A stretch of DNA of 64,000 bases. Source: Sphingomonas lacusdianchii (GTDB lineage Bacteria > Pseudomonadota > Alphaproteobacteria > Sphingomonadales > Sphingomonadaceae). The translations under genes and the position numbers were made by a program. The notes below the pieces were generated by a model. It was given only the letters and a program-made list of their open reading frames with translations, did not search any database and was not told the DNA's origin. This document shows positions 1 to 9,672 of this stretch, piece after piece. How positions within the stretch are numbered: the first letter of the stretch is position 1; each line of letters begins with the position of its first letter. The stretch spans positions 1 to 64,000 of the forward strand of contig NZ_JAKRET010000010.1 in NCBI RefSeq assembly GCF_022664395.1, given 5' to 3'.

Positions 1-100
1 CGATGGTCGGCCCGTCACCATCTCGACCATCCTCCAACGCGTCCAGAGCCGTCAGGAAGCGGTCGAAAACGCTCAGGATGATGACGCTCAAGAAGGCCAT
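1..100 (-). CDS. 5' end of an unrecognised protein, cut by window edge
   Basis: A minus-strand reading frame starts with ATG at 100-98 and runs off the left edge of the window, giving 33 residues (MAFLSVIILSVFDRFL, then an acidic, Gly-rich stretch ending GDGPTI). A strong Shine-Dalgarno AAGGGAGG lies about 7 bases upstream of the ATG, which is the main reason to believe it. A small 6-bp inverted repeat (AGTCTT at 125-130, AAGACT at 135-140) precedes it. The opening SVII could suit a family-2 glycosyltransferase, but the fragment is too short to assign a function. Confidence 0.5.
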   Translation of the reverse strand, partial: MAFLSVIILSVFDRFLTALDALEDGRDGDGPTI

Positions 101-1037
101 CGCTCGCCTCCCTTCGCCCGCTCCAGTCTTTTTGAAGACTCGACAATATACCGCGAACTGTGGTTGGCGTTACTTCACTCCACAGACACCAATCGTCATG
201 GACTTCGTGGTTCGACGCTGCGCCGCCTTGTCGAAAGAGTGCCCGCTTGCCGCCCGACCGGCAAGCGCGGATGCCGGGCGCAATGTTGGCGATGCACATT
301 CTTGCCTGCACGCCCAACTACGCGCCCCCCACAGACCATCGGTCCGGCAGAACACCGGCGACCATATGCCGGCAAGGACGGGCACTGACCGTTACCAGCA
401 AACGATCGCACGCGCCTGTGCTTTGCGTGCGTGCTGGCCCGCCCCTGCCCCGCACCGACCACCAGCCGCCGGACCGGCGTGAGACAGTCATCTAAAATCA
501 CTATAGGATTCATATAGTGAAACCGTTACCATGCCGGCCGGGGCTGAACGGGGTCAGTTTGTCTGGGGGTAAGACATGGTCGCCGGTACTGAATTACTGA
601 ATGCAGTATTCGATATTTTCCGTGCCGATCAACGGGACACCGATCAGAATATCTGGTGTCAATATTATTTCGGAACGGACGCCGCCGCCGATGGCGGAGC
701 GAACCGAAATATGTCGGAAAAGACGCGCCACTTGCAAGAGATACTGAAGGGGTCGGCAACGCAACGGCGATCCTGCTGAGCCTGCTGAGCCTGCTTTCGA
801 TGTGCCGCGCCATGCATGCGGGGTAATGCCAAGGGGCGTCGAGACGGCTGCTCGACCGCGCAGGATACCGAGTATCGGCTGGCTAACACGGATCCGTGCC
901 GAATATCGACACACGCACGCGACGAGTAGGCTGGCGAGCAAAGCCGGCTTCTGCCGTCGCCGCTAACGCGGCGTGAACAAATCGCCACTACGGAACGGGC
1001 TACGTTCCCATCTTCACAGGTCGGGCGAAAAGGGGAT
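101..1037. other. 0.9 kb region without a convincing gene
   Basis: No frame here combines good length, a ribosome-binding site and recognisable protein character. A 67-codon plus-strand frame at 576-779 has a GGGGGTAAG before its ATG and moderately AT-rich codons, but its product resembles nothing I know. The stretch is less GC-biased than its neighbours, and holds the inverted repeat at 499-519. It probably contains the promoters of the minus-strand gene at the left edge and of the acyltransferase at 1038. Confidence 0.4.
499..519. promoter_or_regulatory. Perfect inverted repeat, candidate operator
   Basis: CACTATA, seven bases, TATAGTG: a perfect 7-bp dyad with an AT-rich arm inside otherwise GC-rich DNA. 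It lies about 520 bp upstream of the acyltransferase gene and 400 bp upstream of the left-edge gene, so the target is uncertain. Operator function is inferred from symmetry only. Confidence 0.35.
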
Positions 1038-2165
1038 ATGTCCGTGCAAGCCGCAACACCAACGACACGATTACACGGTCTCGACGGACTGCGTGGCGTA
1101 ATGTGCCTCGGCATCGCCTTGTATCACTATCTCCCCTATTATTTTACCAAGGGCGATCTGCCCTATGACGTCTCGCGTTATTTCGCCTGTTTCACCGATA
1201 TATTCTTCGTGTTCGGCGGATTCTTCGTCGGCAACGTGGTCGATCGCAAAACCTATGGTCCGCAGCTGTATCGCCAGTTCATCGTCGATCGCGTGGCAAG
1301 ACTATATCCGCTGCATATCGCGACCCTCGGCTTCTATTTCATGCTGGCGGTCGCGCTCGTCTTCGACCTGGTTCACCCGAAGAACCCGGATCGATACGAT
1401 CTATCGTCCTTCGCCCCGCATCTGACGCTGACCCACAGCTGGGGTCTCGGCGAATTCGCAACGTACAACTATCCGAGTTGGGCGGTCAGCGCGATTTTCG
1501 GGTGCTGCCTCGCCCTTCCAGCCCTCAGAATCTTGCGGCGGCTGCCCTCCCTCAATCTCGCGCTGCTGGTAATACTCGCGGCCGCGCTCGCGATATGTTC
1601 CTATATCGCCACGCAGTTGGATTCGAGCATCACCGCCATCCAGGAAGAGTCGCTCGGGATCCTCCGCTGCGTCCCGTCCTTTCTGTTCGGCGTTTTGTTG
1701 TCGCGCAACCGGGACGTCAGGATTCCAAGGGGCGTTGCGATCGCGACCTTCCTATTGGCGGCCTTCATGCTGTTCGGCCGGGGCGCGGCCGTCCATGGAG
1801 TCGAACGGCTGTTGCTGGTCTATATCCTGGTATTTTCGGTCGTCGTCATCGACTCGTCTGGCATCAAGACGCCGCTGCATATGTCTGCGCTGCGCCGTAT
1901 CGCGAAATACTCATTCGGGATCTACCTGATCCACAGTATCGTCGCGACGATATTGTTTCAGCTTCTGTCGCCGAAGCTGGTCGGTATGCAGAACGTCGCT
2001 TTTGGCAACGCACATTCCCTTGGGGCGATGCTGCTGGTCGTCGGCGGTCTGGTCATCACCCTCGCGCTGGCGGTCGGCAGCTCCAGAACGGTGGAACTCT
2101 ACGGAGCACATGCCGTGCGTGCAGCGCTTGGTCCAAGGAAGGCGACGGTCGCCGCAAGGTCATAG
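1038..2165 (+). CDS. Acyltransferase-3 family membrane protein
   Basis: The 375-residue product is an acyltransferase family 3 (OafA/YrhL-type) integral inner-membrane protein. These enzymes transfer acetyl or other acyl groups to surface sugars such as O-antigen or exopolysaccharide. The family start motif is clear (LHGLDGLRGVMCLGIALYHY, residues 12-31), with the Arg and His typical of the acyl-transfer site, and it is followed by about ten hydrophobic segments. The ATG at 1038 is preceded by AAGGGG with good spacing. The length fits the family. The acceptor sugar cannot be told, because no polysaccharide genes lie next to it in the window; the fragment at 1-100 might belong to such a cluster. 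Confidence 0.85.
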   Translation: MSVQAATPTTRLHGLDGLRGVMCLGIALYHYLPYYFTKGDLPYDVSRYFACFTDIFFVFGGFFVGNVVDRKTYGPQLYRQFIVDRVARLYPLHIATLGFYFMLAVALVFDLVHPKNPDRYDLSSFAPHLTLTHSWGLGEFATYNYPSWAVSAIFGCCLALPALRILRRLPSLNLALLVILAAALAICSYIATQLDSSITAIQEESLGILRCVPSFLFGVLLSRNRDVRIPRGVAIATFLLAAFMLFGRGAAVHGVERLLLVYILVFSVVVIDSSGIKTPLHMSALRRIAKYSFGIYLIHSIVATILFQLLSPKLVGMQNVAFGNAHSLGAMLLVVGGLVITLALAVGSSRTVELYGAHAVRAALGPRKATVAARS

Positions 2166-2299
2166 GCGGAGTTCCCGATCGGCTCGCGATCGGTCCCGCT
2201 TGCCGACCGGTATCCGCGATACGCACGCCGTCGCTGACGGAACGGCAAGGGCCTTCTTTCCCGTCGCCCTGATGCCTGGGCTGCGCTAGGGGGTTCGGC

Positions 2300-3097
2300 G
2301 TGGCGACGCAGGCACTTCAGCAACGGTTCTCCGCGCAAAGCCCGCCGCCGCTGTCGCGTCGGCTGACGACGCTGGCGCTGGTCGTGGCGATTCATGCGCT
2401 GATCCTGTGGCTGCTGCTGCGCATCGCCCCGACGCTGATGTCGCCGCCGCCGGGCGAGAAATCGCCGTTGGTCGTCGACATGCTGCCCGCCGACCGGGTA
2501 GCCCCCGCCGCCGCCCCGGCCAAGCAGGTCCAGCGCAAGGCCGCTGCGGGAAGTGCCGCGACCGCCAAGCCGACCGCCACCGTAACCCCGCCGCCCGAGG
2601 TTCCACCCCCGCCCGTCCCTGCCGAGCGACCGTCCGACGTCTGGTCGAAGGTCATTCCCATGACCGGTCGCGAATTCGCACGCGCCGCGATCACGCCCGG
2701 CACGCGCGGGACCGAAGGGGTCGGTACCGGCAGCACGACCGGCGACAGCGGCGATGGCGATGCGGAGGCCGATGCCGGTGGTGGCAGTGGTGGCGGCGAG
2801 CGACTCTACGCCGCCGACTGGTATCGCCGCCCGACCCATGCCGAGCTGTCGACCTATCTGCCGCGCAACGCGCCGCCCGGCTGGGGCGAGGTCGCGTGCC
2901 GCACGATCCCGAACAACCAGGTGACCGATTGCCGCGAGATCGGCCAGTCGGCAAGCGGGTCGGGCTTGGCGCGCGCGGTGCGACAGGCGGCGTGGCAGTT
3001 CCGCATTTTGCCGCCGCGCGTCGGTGGTCGGCCGTTGGTAGGCAGTTGGGTCCGGATCCGCATCACCTATACCGATGCCGGTGCGGCGGTGGAGTGA
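2300..3097 (+). CDS. TonB-like periplasm-spanning protein, function unknown
   Basis: A 265-residue protein with one transmembrane helix near the N terminus (residues about 22-42), followed by a Pro/Ala/Lys-rich linker and a small C-terminal domain ending [11 protein letters not shown]. This architecture is that of TonB-like energy transducers and their sphingomonad relatives. The C-terminal domain is divergent, so a role in driving TonB receptors is only a guess. The start is GTG at 2300, chosen because AGGGGG lies just upstream and the next Met is far downstream. A Gly-rich, acidic patch (about residues 140-168) separates linker and C-terminal domain. It lies upstream of thrS, separated by 205 bp that include a short repeat. 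Confidence 0.6.
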   Translation: MATQALQQRFSAQSPPPLSRRLTTLALVVAIHALILWLLLRIAPTLMSPPPGEKSPLVVDMLPADRVAPAAAPAKQVQRKAAAGSAATAKPTATVTPPPEVPPPPVPAERPSDVWSKVIPMTGREFARAAITPGTRGTEGVGTGSTTGDSGDGDAEADAGGGSGGGERLYAADWYRRPTHAELSTYLPRNAPPGWGEVACRTIPNNQVTDCREIGQSASGSGLARAVRQAAWQFRILPPRVGGRPLVGSWVRIRITYTDAGAAVE

Positions 3098-3187
3098 CGC
3101 CCTCGATCCTGCCGTTCTTCCGGCACGGGCTGAAACCGAAGGAAACGAGCGGCTTCGATCGAGCCGCGAACACCCGACACAATATAC

Positions 3188-3209
3188 TCCGGCCTTCGCC
3201 GGAATGACG
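3188..3209. repeat. Short palindromic repeat fragment upstream of thrS
   Basis: TCCGGCCTTCGCCGGA followed by ATGACG is a small hairpin matching one end of the interspersed repeat type seen complete at 40628-40707 (arm ending GGGATGACG). It looks like a half copy of that element in the 205-bp gap before thrS. Confidence 0.5.
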
Positions 3210-3302
3210 ATGGGAGCCGGATGCGGCGCCTGTCCTTGCCCTCCCCGCCCCCAGCGGCTAGTCGGCAGGCGTTTATCCCCCTCGCATCGCAGGTCGCTTC
3301 GC

Positions 3303-5315
3303 ATGTCCGCATTGTTCCGCATCACCCTCCCCGACGGTGCCGTCCGTGAGGTGACGCCGGGCACTACCCCAGCCGACATCGCCGCCGCGATCTCGCCGGG
3401 TCTGCGCAAGGCCGCGATCGCCGCGCGGGTCGACGGGCAGGTGCGCGACCTGAACCGCCCGTTCGACGGCGACGCGTCGCTGGCGCTGGTGACGGCGAAG
3501 GACGAGGCGGACGCGCTCGAACTCCATCGGCACGACTTCGCGCATGTCATGGCGGAGGCGGTGCAGACGCTGTACCCGGGCACGCAGATCACCTTCGGCC
3601 CCGCGACCGAGGACGGCTTCTATTACGACTTCGCACCCGCGCCGGGTCGCGGCATGTTCACCGACGAGGACCTGCCGCTGATCGAGGCGGAGATGCGCAA
3701 GATCATCGCCCGCGGCGAAAAGTTCGAGCGCGAGGTCGTCACGCGCCAGCAGCTGATCGATCGCTGGACCGCACAGGGCGAGACGTTCAAGGCCGAATGG
3801 GCCGCCGAACTGCCCGAAGGCGAGGAACTGACCATCTATCGGCAAGGCGCGTGGCTCGACATGTGTCGCGGGCCGCACCTCGAATCGACTGCCAAGCTCG
3901 ACCCGGCGGCATTCAAGCTGACCCGCGTGTCGGGCGCCTATTGGCGCGGCGACCAGAAGAACGCGATGCTCAGCCGCATCTACGGCACCGGCTGGCTGTC
4001 GAAGAAGCAGCTCGACGCGCATCTCACCCGGCTGGAGGAAGCCGCCAAGCGCGACCATCGCAAGCTGGGCGCCGAGATGGACCTGTTCCACCTCCAGTCC
4101 GAGGCGCAGGGGTCGGTCTTCTGGCACCCCAAGGGCTATATGATGTGGCGGCAGCTGGAGGCGTATATGCGCCGCCGTCTCGACGCGCACGACTATCAGG
4201 AAGTGAAGACGCCGCAGTTGATGGACGCGCGGCAATGGGAACAGTCGGGCCATTGGGGCAAGTATCGCGAGAATATGTTCGTGGTGCCCGACGAAATCCC
4301 CAATACCGAGGATGAGGGCGCGATCGTCAGCGCCGATGCCGACATGATGGCGTTGAAGCCGATGAACTGCCCGGCGCACGTCCTGATCTTCCGCCAGGGG
4401 ATCAAGTCGTACCGCGACCTGCCGATTCGCATGGCCGAATTCGGCTGTTGCCACCGCAACGAACCGCATGGCGCGCTGCACGGCATCATGCGCGTGCGCC
4501 AGTTCACCCAGGACGATGCGCATATCTTCTGCCGCGAGGATCAGTTGATCGAGGAAGTCCGCGACTTCTGCGAACTGCTCGACTCGGTCTATCAGGATCT
4601 GGGCTTCACCGACTATGCGGTGAAGCTGGCGCTGCGTCCCGAGAAGCGCTTCGGCAGCGAAGAAATGTGGGACAAGGCCGAGGCGGAACTGCGCGAGGCG
4701 GTGCTGTCGTCGAACCTGTCGGACGACATCAAGGCGAAGTTCGAGGAACTGCCCGGCGAAGGCGCCTTCTACGCCCCCAAGCTGGAGTTCCACCTGACCG
4801 ACGCGATCGGGCGGACATGGCAGGTCGGCACGATCCAGTCGGACCGGGTGCTGCCCGAACGACTCGACGCGACCTATGTCGGCGAGGACGGCAACCGCCA
4901 CCGCCCGGTGATGCTCCACCGCGCGATCCTCGGCACGTTCGAACGCTTCCTCGGCATCCTGATCGAACATCATGCGGGCCGCATGCCAATGTGGCTGTCG
5001 CCGGTACAGGCGGTGGTCGCGACGATCGTGTCCGACGCCGACGACTATGCCAACGAGGTCGCAGCGGCGCTGAAGGCGGCCGGCATCCGCGTCGAAACCG
5101 ATCTGCGCAACGAGAAGATCAACTATAAGGTGCGCGAACATTCGCTGGCCAAGGTCCCGGCGCTGGTCGTCGTCGGCAAGCGCGAGGCGGAGGAGCGTAC
5201 CGTCGCGCTGCGCCGGCTGGGCAGCCAGGGGCAGTCGGTCATCGCCCTCGACGAACTGGTCGCGATGCTGTCGAACGAAGCGCTGGCACCCGATCTTGCG
5301 CGGAACCTTTCGTAA
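3303..5315 (+). CDS. thrS: Threonine--tRNA ligase
   Basis: A 670-residue cytoplasmic threonyl-tRNA synthetase that charges tRNA(Thr). Domain order is standard: TGS domain (residues about 1-60), the editing domain with the zinc-binding [11 protein letters not shown] motif (about 79-89), the class II catalytic core (about 245-540) with [10 protein letters not shown] carrying the catalytic zinc cysteine and the motif-2 segment [17 protein letters not shown], and the C-terminal anticodon-binding domain. The open frame extends upstream, but homology begins at ATG 3303 ([12 protein letters not shown]), whose Shine-Dalgarno is weak. infC follows 51 bp downstream, an order common to many bacteria. 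Confidence 0.97.
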   Translation: MSALFRITLPDGAVREVTPGTTPADIAAAISPGLRKAAIAARVDGQVRDLNRPFDGDASLALVTAKDEADALELHRHDFAHVMAEAVQTLYPGTQITFGPATEDGFYYDFAPAPGRGMFTDEDLPLIEAEMRKIIARGEKFEREVVTRQQLIDRWTAQGETFKAEWAAELPEGEELTIYRQGAWLDMCRGPHLESTAKLDPAAFKLTRVSGAYWRGDQKNAMLSRIYGTGWLSKKQLDAHLTRLEEAAKRDHRKLGAEMDLFHLQSEAQGSVFWHPKGYMMWRQLEAYMRRRLDAHDYQEVKTPQLMDARQWEQSGHWGKYRENMFVVPDEIPNTEDEGAIVSADADMMALKPMNCPAHVLIFRQGIKSYRDLPIRMAEFGCCHRNEPHGALHGIMRVRQFTQDDAHIFCREDQLIEEVRDFCELLDSVYQDLGFTDYAVKLALRPEKRFGSEEMWDKAEAELREAVLSSNLSDDIKAKFEELPGEGAFYAPKLEFHLTDAIGRTWQVGTIQSDRVLPERLDATYVGEDGNRHRPVMLHRAILGTFERFLGILIEHHAGRMPMWLSPVQAVVATIVSDADDYANEVAAALKAAGIRVETDLRNEKINYKVREHSLAKVPALVVVGKREAEERTVALRRLGSQGQSVIALDELVAMLSNEALAPDLARNLS

Positions 5316-5366
5316 TCGCGCAGAATTGACTATATAGGACTTTCGAACACTGAAGGAGCAGTACCT

Positions 5367-5912
5367 ATCCGTCCGCCCATGATGCGTCGCCCCAATGCGC
5401 CGCCGCCGATGAACGGCCCCCGATTCAACGAGTTCATCCAGTCGCCGAAGGTCCGCGTGATCGACCATGAGGGCGAGAATCTGGGTGTGATGTACACGCG
5501 CGAAGCGATCGCGCAGGCGGCCGAGGTCGGGCTCGATCTGGTCGAGGTGTCGCCGAACGCCGATCCGCCCGTCGCAAAGTTCCTCGACGTGGGCAAGTTC
5601 AAGTACGAGGCGCAGAAAAAGGCGAACCTCGCCCGCAAGACCCAGAAGACGCAGGAGATCAAGGAGATCAAAATGCGTCCTAACATCGACGATCATGATT
5701 ATGATACGAAGATGAAGAAGGTCGAGGAATTCATCACCGAGGGCGACAAGGTCAAGGTGACGATGCGCTTCCGCGGTCGCGAACTGAGCCATGGTCAGCT
5801 CGGCATGGCGGTGTTACAGCGCGTCGCCGAAGCGACCCAGGAAATCGCCAAGGTCGAAGCCTATCCGCGCATGGAAGGCCGGCAGATGCTGATGGTGCTG
5901 GCACCGAAGTAA
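5367..5912 (+). CDS. infC: Translation initiation factor IF-3, apparent ATC start
   Basis: IF-3 binds the 30S subunit, prevents premature 50S joining and checks the start codon. The protein shows the N domain ([18 protein letters not shown]), the linker helix ([20 protein letters not shown]) and the C domain ending [13 protein letters not shown]. The first ATG in frame is 5379, but the only Shine-Dalgarno, AAGGAG at 5353-5358, is 20 bases from it. It is exactly 8 bases from an in-frame ATC at 5367. IF-3 genes are known for rare AUU/AUC-type starts that allow autoregulation by start-codon discrimination, so I place the start at ATC, giving 181 residues ([10 protein letters not shown]...). Confidence 0.93.
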   Translation: MRPPMMRRPNAPPPMNGPRFNEFIQSPKVRVIDHEGENLGVMYTREAIAQAAEVGLDLVEVSPNADPPVAKFLDVGKFKYEAQKKANLARKTQKTQEIKEIKMRPNIDDHDYDTKMKKVEEFITEGDKVKVTMRFRGRELSHGQLGMAVLQRVAEATQEIAKVEAYPRMEGRQMLMVLAPK

Positions 5913-5939
5913 GCGCCTGCTCGTCGGGTTTGCGACGTC

Positions 5940-5979
5940 GAAAAGCCGCCATGTTCCAACGGGAACGTGGCGGCTTTTC
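5940..5979. terminator. Bidirectional intrinsic terminator after infC
   Basis: An 18-bp stem (GAAAAGCCGCCATGTTCC paired with GGAACGTGGCGGCTTTTC, one G-U) with a 4-base loop and T/A runs at both feet. It lies between infC and the convergent gene at 5998-6426 and can serve both. Confidence 0.85.
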
Positions 5980-5997
5980 GGTAGGTAATGCAGCCTG

Positions 5998-6426
5998 TCA
6001 GAACGGTAACGGTGCAAGGTCGGGTTCGACCCACTCGCGGCGCGCAGACACACTGAACACCGACTCCCGGCTCCAATAGGCCAGTAGCCAGTCGGGTTGG
6101 CCAAGCTCCGAAGCCATCAATCCCGACAAAACGACCGCAAGCGGGGCTTCTGCCGGATGCCGGTCGAGATGGTCCGCCGCCGCGCGCATCGACGCCAGCG
6201 TGATCGTGTGGTGATAGCCGCCGCTATCGGTATTGGCCGTATGCGTCGCTTCGTTATAGCACGAGATCAGCGACCGGATCGCCTCCGCGCCGGTAAGATC
6301 CGGTCGGTGCCGGCGCAGCCAAAGCGCCGCTGCAAAATGGCCTGCATGAGTCCAGTCGCGCTTGGGCAGACTGCGATCGATCATGCCCAGCGCAATCCGT
6401 TCGATTTCAGAATCGTCGAGAAACAT
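5998..6426 (-). CDS. Conserved hypothetical protein
   Basis: A 142-residue soluble protein with several conserved-looking motifs (DWTHAGHFAAALWLRRHRPD near the N terminus and THTANTDSGGYHHTIT in the middle, rich in His), and no signal peptide. I do not recognise a named family. The frame is open to 6459, but a strong minus-strand terminator occupies 6460-6484 immediately before that ATG. The ATG at 6426 (MFLDDSEIERIAL) is therefore the better start. Convergent with infC, sharing the terminator at 5940-5979. The His-rich motifs would suit a metal site, but this is inference. Confidence 0.7.
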   Translation of the reverse strand: MFLDDSEIERIALGMIDRSLPKRDWTHAGHFAAALWLRRHRPDLTGAEAIRSLISCYNEATHTANTDSGGYHHTITLASMRAAADHLDRHPAEAPLAVVLSGLMASELGQPDWLLAYWSRESVFSVSARREWVEPDLAPLPF

Positions 6427-6459
6427 GCCTTTGGTCCGTGGGTCAGGCCCAACCAGCAT

Positions 6460-6484
6460 AAAAAACCCCGCCGGTCGGGCGGGG
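6460..6484 (-). terminator. Intrinsic terminator on the minus strand
   Basis: Read on the minus strand: CCCCGCC, loop CGACC, GGCGGGG, then TTTTTT. A textbook terminator. It closes the transcript of the small gene at 6640-6849 or of an RNA in the 155 bp between them. Confidence 0.85.
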
Positions 6485-6639
6485 TGGTCAACGTCACAGT
6501 TCGGAATAGCTGGTCAGCAATCCCTCGAACCGAGCGCGCGCACAAACACCGCCGTCGAATTGCGGCATTGTTGTTGCAGACGGGCGAACGAACGGTTCAT
6601 TCGGTTTCGTAACAGTCAGGCGGCGTCGGCTCAAGCCGC

Positions 6640-6849
6640 TTAATCGCCGCCGCCGCCCCCGCCGTCACAGCCGCCACCGTCGCTACCGCAGTCACCGGAC
6701 GAACCGCCGCCATCGAACCATCCGAAGAAACCGTCTCCGCCCCCGTCATCCACCCCGGCTCGGCGGGCTTTGCGACGGTTGGATGCTGCCGCGACAAGGG
6801 CGATCAGCAGAACGGCGATGGCCAGAACGGCCAGCAGGATCAGGTCCAT
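6640..6849 (-). CDS. Small membrane protein with Gly/Asp/Cys-rich tail
   Basis: A 69-residue protein: one N-terminal transmembrane helix (LILLAVLAIAVLLIALVAAA), a short basic RRKARR stretch, then a tail rich in Gly with scattered Asp and Cys ending CDGGGGGGD. Function unknown; tails of this type occur in small sphingomonad proteins. The ATG at 6849 follows an AGGCAGGA ribosome site; the TTG at 6867 upstream is less likely. It lies 39 bp downstream of glnD on the same strand and may be its last cotranscribed gene, with the terminator at 6460-6484 downstream. Confidence 0.6.
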   Translation of the reverse strand: MDLILLAVLAIAVLLIALVAAASNRRKARRAGVDDGGGDGFFGWFDGGGSSGDCGSDGGGCDGGGGGGD

Positions 6850-6888
6850 GACCCGATCCTGCCTCAATCCATACTGAACCGCAAGGGA

Positions 6889-9672
6889 TTAGGCGAACAC
6901 CCCGAAATCCTTGCCCGCCGCCGCATCCAGCATCCGCCGTTCGAGCGATTTCAGGCGCAATTGCCCGGTGATTCGGTCGCCGGTCAGGTCGGTGACATAG
7001 AAGGTATCGACCGCCCGCTCGCCATAGGTGGCGACATGGGCGGAGTGGAGCGTGACCTTCGACTGGAACAGCGCCTGTGCCAGATGATGCAGCAGCGCCG
7101 GCCGATCGCGGGCATTGACCTCGATCACGGTGAAGCGGTTCGATGCGGCATTGTCGATCAGCACGTTCGGCTCGATCGGGAAGGCTTCGGCACGGACGCG
7201 CGACAGCGGTTTGGCGGCGAGCCGGTCGTTCAGCTTCATGCGATTGGCCAGCGCATCGGCGATCGCCGTCTTCAGCCGTTGCAACTGCCCGGCTTCGTCG
7301 AACGGACCACCCAGCGGATTCTGGACGAGGAAATTGTCGAGCGCCATGCCGGTGCGCGTGGTGTGGATGCGCGCATCGATGATGTTGCCGCCCGCCGCAT
7401 GGATCGCGCCGGCGATGCGATAGAACAGCCCGGGATGGTCGGCGGCATGGACCGTGACCAGCGTCGCGCCGCGATCCTCGTCGACGCTGGTCTCGATCGT
7501 CAGTCGCGCATCGCCCGACTGATCGACCATCCGCGCATTGGCGGCGATCACGTCGTCCGGCTCGGCGATCCAATAGGCGGGCGGCAGGTGCCGGACATAG
7601 GCGGCCAGCGTATCCTTGTCCCAGCCGAGCGTCTGCCGCAGCCGTTCCTGCTTCTCGGCGATGCGTTCGTCACGACCGCGCTGCTTGTGGCCGAGGCGCA
7701 GCACTTCCTCGGCGGTTTCGAACAATGTGGTCAGCAATTGCCGCTTCCACCCGTTCCACGTGCCGGGACCGACCGCGCGGATATCGACGACGGTGAGGAC
7801 CAGCAGCATGCGTAGCCGCTGCGGCGACTGCACGATGCCGGTGAAGTCGAGGATCGTCTTGAAATCGCTGAGGTCGCGCTTGAACGCCGTCGCCGACATC
7901 AACAGGTGGTAGCGGACCAGCCACGCCACCGTCTCGGTCTCGGCCGGGGTGAGGCCTAGGCGCGGGCACAGCCGTTCGGCGACTTCGGCACCGAGGATCG
8001 AATGGTCGCCGCCGCGCCCCTTGGCGATGTCGTGGCACAGCACCGCAACGAACAGCGCGCGCCGCTGGACGATGCCGCCGAACAGGGCGGTGGCGAGCGG
8101 ATGCTCCTCGCGACAGATGCCGCGTTCGACCTGCGACAACAGGCCGATCATGCGGATGGTGTGCTCGTCGACCGTATAGTGATGGTACATGTCGAACTGC
8201 ATCTGCGCGACGATGCGGCCGAAATCAGGAATGAAGCGGCCGAACACGCCGCATTCGTTCATCCAGCGCAGCACCAGTTCGGGATCGCGCGGCGAGGTCA
8301 GCACGTCGAGGAACAGCTGGTTGGCGCGCGGGTGCGAACGGACCTGCGCCGCCATCCGCGCATCGCGCGACGCGGCGCGCATCGCCAGCGGGTGGATTTC
8401 GAGGCCGTGCAGGTCGGCCAGCGCAAAGATTTCGATCAGCCGCACCGGGTCTTGGGCGAAGAAATCGTCCTTGGGCAGCGCCAGCCGCCCGCGGTCGAGC
8501 ACGAAGCCGTTCAACCGCCCCGGTCGCCGCCGCAACCGCGGGAAGCCGAAGCGGCTGCCGCGCGCGGCATAGGTTTCGTCGAGATGGCTGAGAAACATGC
8601 CGGTCAGGTCGCCGACCCGCTTCGCCTGCAGGAAATAATATTGCATGAAGCGTTCGACGCGCGACTTGCCGACCCGGTCGCTATAGCGCATCCGCGTCGC
8701 GATCTCGGTCTGCACGTCGAAGGTCAGCCGTTCCTCGGCCCGGCCGGTGATGAGGTGGAGGTGACAACGCACCGCCCACAGGAAATCCTCGGCCCGGTTG
8801 AACTTGCGCAATTCGGGCGCGCTGAGTAGCCCGACGCGGACCAGATCGGCGGCGCGGCGGACATTATAGGCGTATTTGCCGATCCAGAAGAGGGCATGCA
8901 GGTCGCGCAAGCCCCCCTTCCCCTCCTTCACATTCGGTTCGACGACATAGCGGGTATCGCCCATCCGCTTGTGCCGCGCGTCGCGCTCGGCCAGCTTTTC
9001 GGCGATGAAGGTGCGCGCGGTCCCGTCCTGCACCTCGTTCTTGAAGCGCTGTGCCGCCTCGCCATAGAGCGCGGTATCGCCCCAGACATAGCGCGCCTCG
9101 ACCAGCGCGGTGCGAGTGGTGACATCGCCCTTCGCCTGCCGCACCATTTCGTCGAGCGAGCGCGACGAATGGCCGACCTTCAGCCCGAGATCCCATAGCG
9201 CATAAAGGATCGATTCGATGACCTGTTCGGACCAGGCGGTCTGCTTCCACGGGGTCAGCACGCCGATATCGACGTCCGAATGCGGCGCCATCTCCCCCCG
9301 GCCATAGCCGCCGACCGCGATCAGCGTCATCCGCTCGGCCGCGGTCGGATTGGGGTTCGGGTGGACGTGATCGACGATGAAACCGGTCAGCGCGACGAGG
9401 ATCGCATCGGTCAGATAGGCATAGGCCGCCGCCGTCTCCAGCCCATGGCTGGGACGGGCGCGCAGCCGGCGTTCGATCTCGGTCCGGCCGCGCGCCATCG
9501 CATCGCGCAGCACCGCGGTCGCGGCGCGGCGCAATGCCGTGCCGTCCTGATCGCCGGTGGTGAGTGCCGCGAGCGAAGCCGCCAGCGCCGCCGGCTCGAC
9601 GATCGCCTCCGGATGGACGATCCGTTCGAACCGGGGCGGCGTGGCCAGGTCGGGCCGGACCGTCTCGTTCAG
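6889..9672 (-). CDS. glnD: [Protein-PII] uridylyltransferase/uridylyl-removing enzyme, CTG start
   Basis: GlnD senses glutamine and adds or removes UMP on PII proteins, setting nitrogen regulation. Visible domains: nucleotidyltransferase with GGYGRGEMAPHSDVDIGVL (about residues 121-139), the HD domain with LCHDIAKGRGGDHS (about 545), and two C-terminal ACT domains (TLVTVHAADHPGLFYRIAG about 740, and VIEVNARDRPALLHHLAQ about 850). The first usual start codon is TTG 9534, but homologous N-terminal sequence (RIVHPEAIVEPAALAASL) continues upstream. No ATG/GTG/TTG exists there, while a CTG at 9672 overlaps the grpE stop (CTGA) and sits 6 bases after GGAGGG. I therefore choose CTG 9672, giving 927 residues, the usual family length. 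Confidence 0.93.
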   Translation of the reverse strand: MNETVRPDLATPPRFERIVHPEAIVEPAALAASLAALTTGDQDGTALRRAATAVLRDAMARGRTEIERRLRARPSHGLETAAAYAYLTDAILVALTGFIVDHVHPNPNPTAAERMTLIAVGGYGRGEMAPHSDVDIGVLTPWKQTAWSEQVIESILYALWDLGLKVGHSSRSLDEMVRQAKGDVTTRTALVEARYVWGDTALYGEAAQRFKNEVQDGTARTFIAEKLAERDARHKRMGDTRYVVEPNVKEGKGGLRDLHALFWIGKYAYNVRRAADLVRVGLLSAPELRKFNRAEDFLWAVRCHLHLITGRAEERLTFDVQTEIATRMRYSDRVGKSRVERFMQYYFLQAKRVGDLTGMFLSHLDETYAARGSRFGFPRLRRRPGRLNGFVLDRGRLALPKDDFFAQDPVRLIEIFALADLHGLEIHPLAMRAASRDARMAAQVRSHPRANQLFLDVLTSPRDPELVLRWMNECGVFGRFIPDFGRIVAQMQFDMYHHYTVDEHTIRMIGLLSQVERGICREEHPLATALFGGIVQRRALFVAVLCHDIAKGRGGDHSILGAEVAERLCPRLGLTPAETETVAWLVRYHLLMSATAFKRDLSDFKTILDFTGIVQSPQRLRMLLVLTVVDIRAVGPGTWNGWKRQLLTTLFETAEEVLRLGHKQRGRDERIAEKQERLRQTLGWDKDTLAAYVRHLPPAYWIAEPDDVIAANARMVDQSGDARLTIETSVDEDRGATLVTVHAADHPGLFYRIAGAIHAAGGNIIDARIHTTRTGMALDNFLVQNPLGGPFDEAGQLQRLKTAIADALANRMKLNDRLAAKPLSRVRAEAFPIEPNVLIDNAASNRFTVIEVNARDRPALLHHLAQALFQSKVTLHSAHVATYGERAVDTFYVTDLTGDRITGQLRLKSLERRMLDAAAGKDFGVFA

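Noticed and set aside
3..482. 159-codon plus-strand open frame at the left edge
   Set aside because: Basic, low-complexity product, no ribosome site, and it conflicts with the minus-strand start at 100 that has a strong Shine-Dalgarno.
576..779. 67-codon frame with GGGGGTAAG upstream
   Set aside because: Fair ribosome site but no recognisable protein features; kept only as a note in the intergenic entry.
3273..5792. 839-codon frame antisense to thrS and infC
   Set aside because: Shadow frame of GC-rich coding DNA; composition is His/Arg-rich without domains, and thrS is certain.
6520..6560. GGTTCGAGGG resembling a tRNA T-loop on the minus strand
   Set aside because: No T-stem, acceptor stem or anticodon arm can be paired around it.
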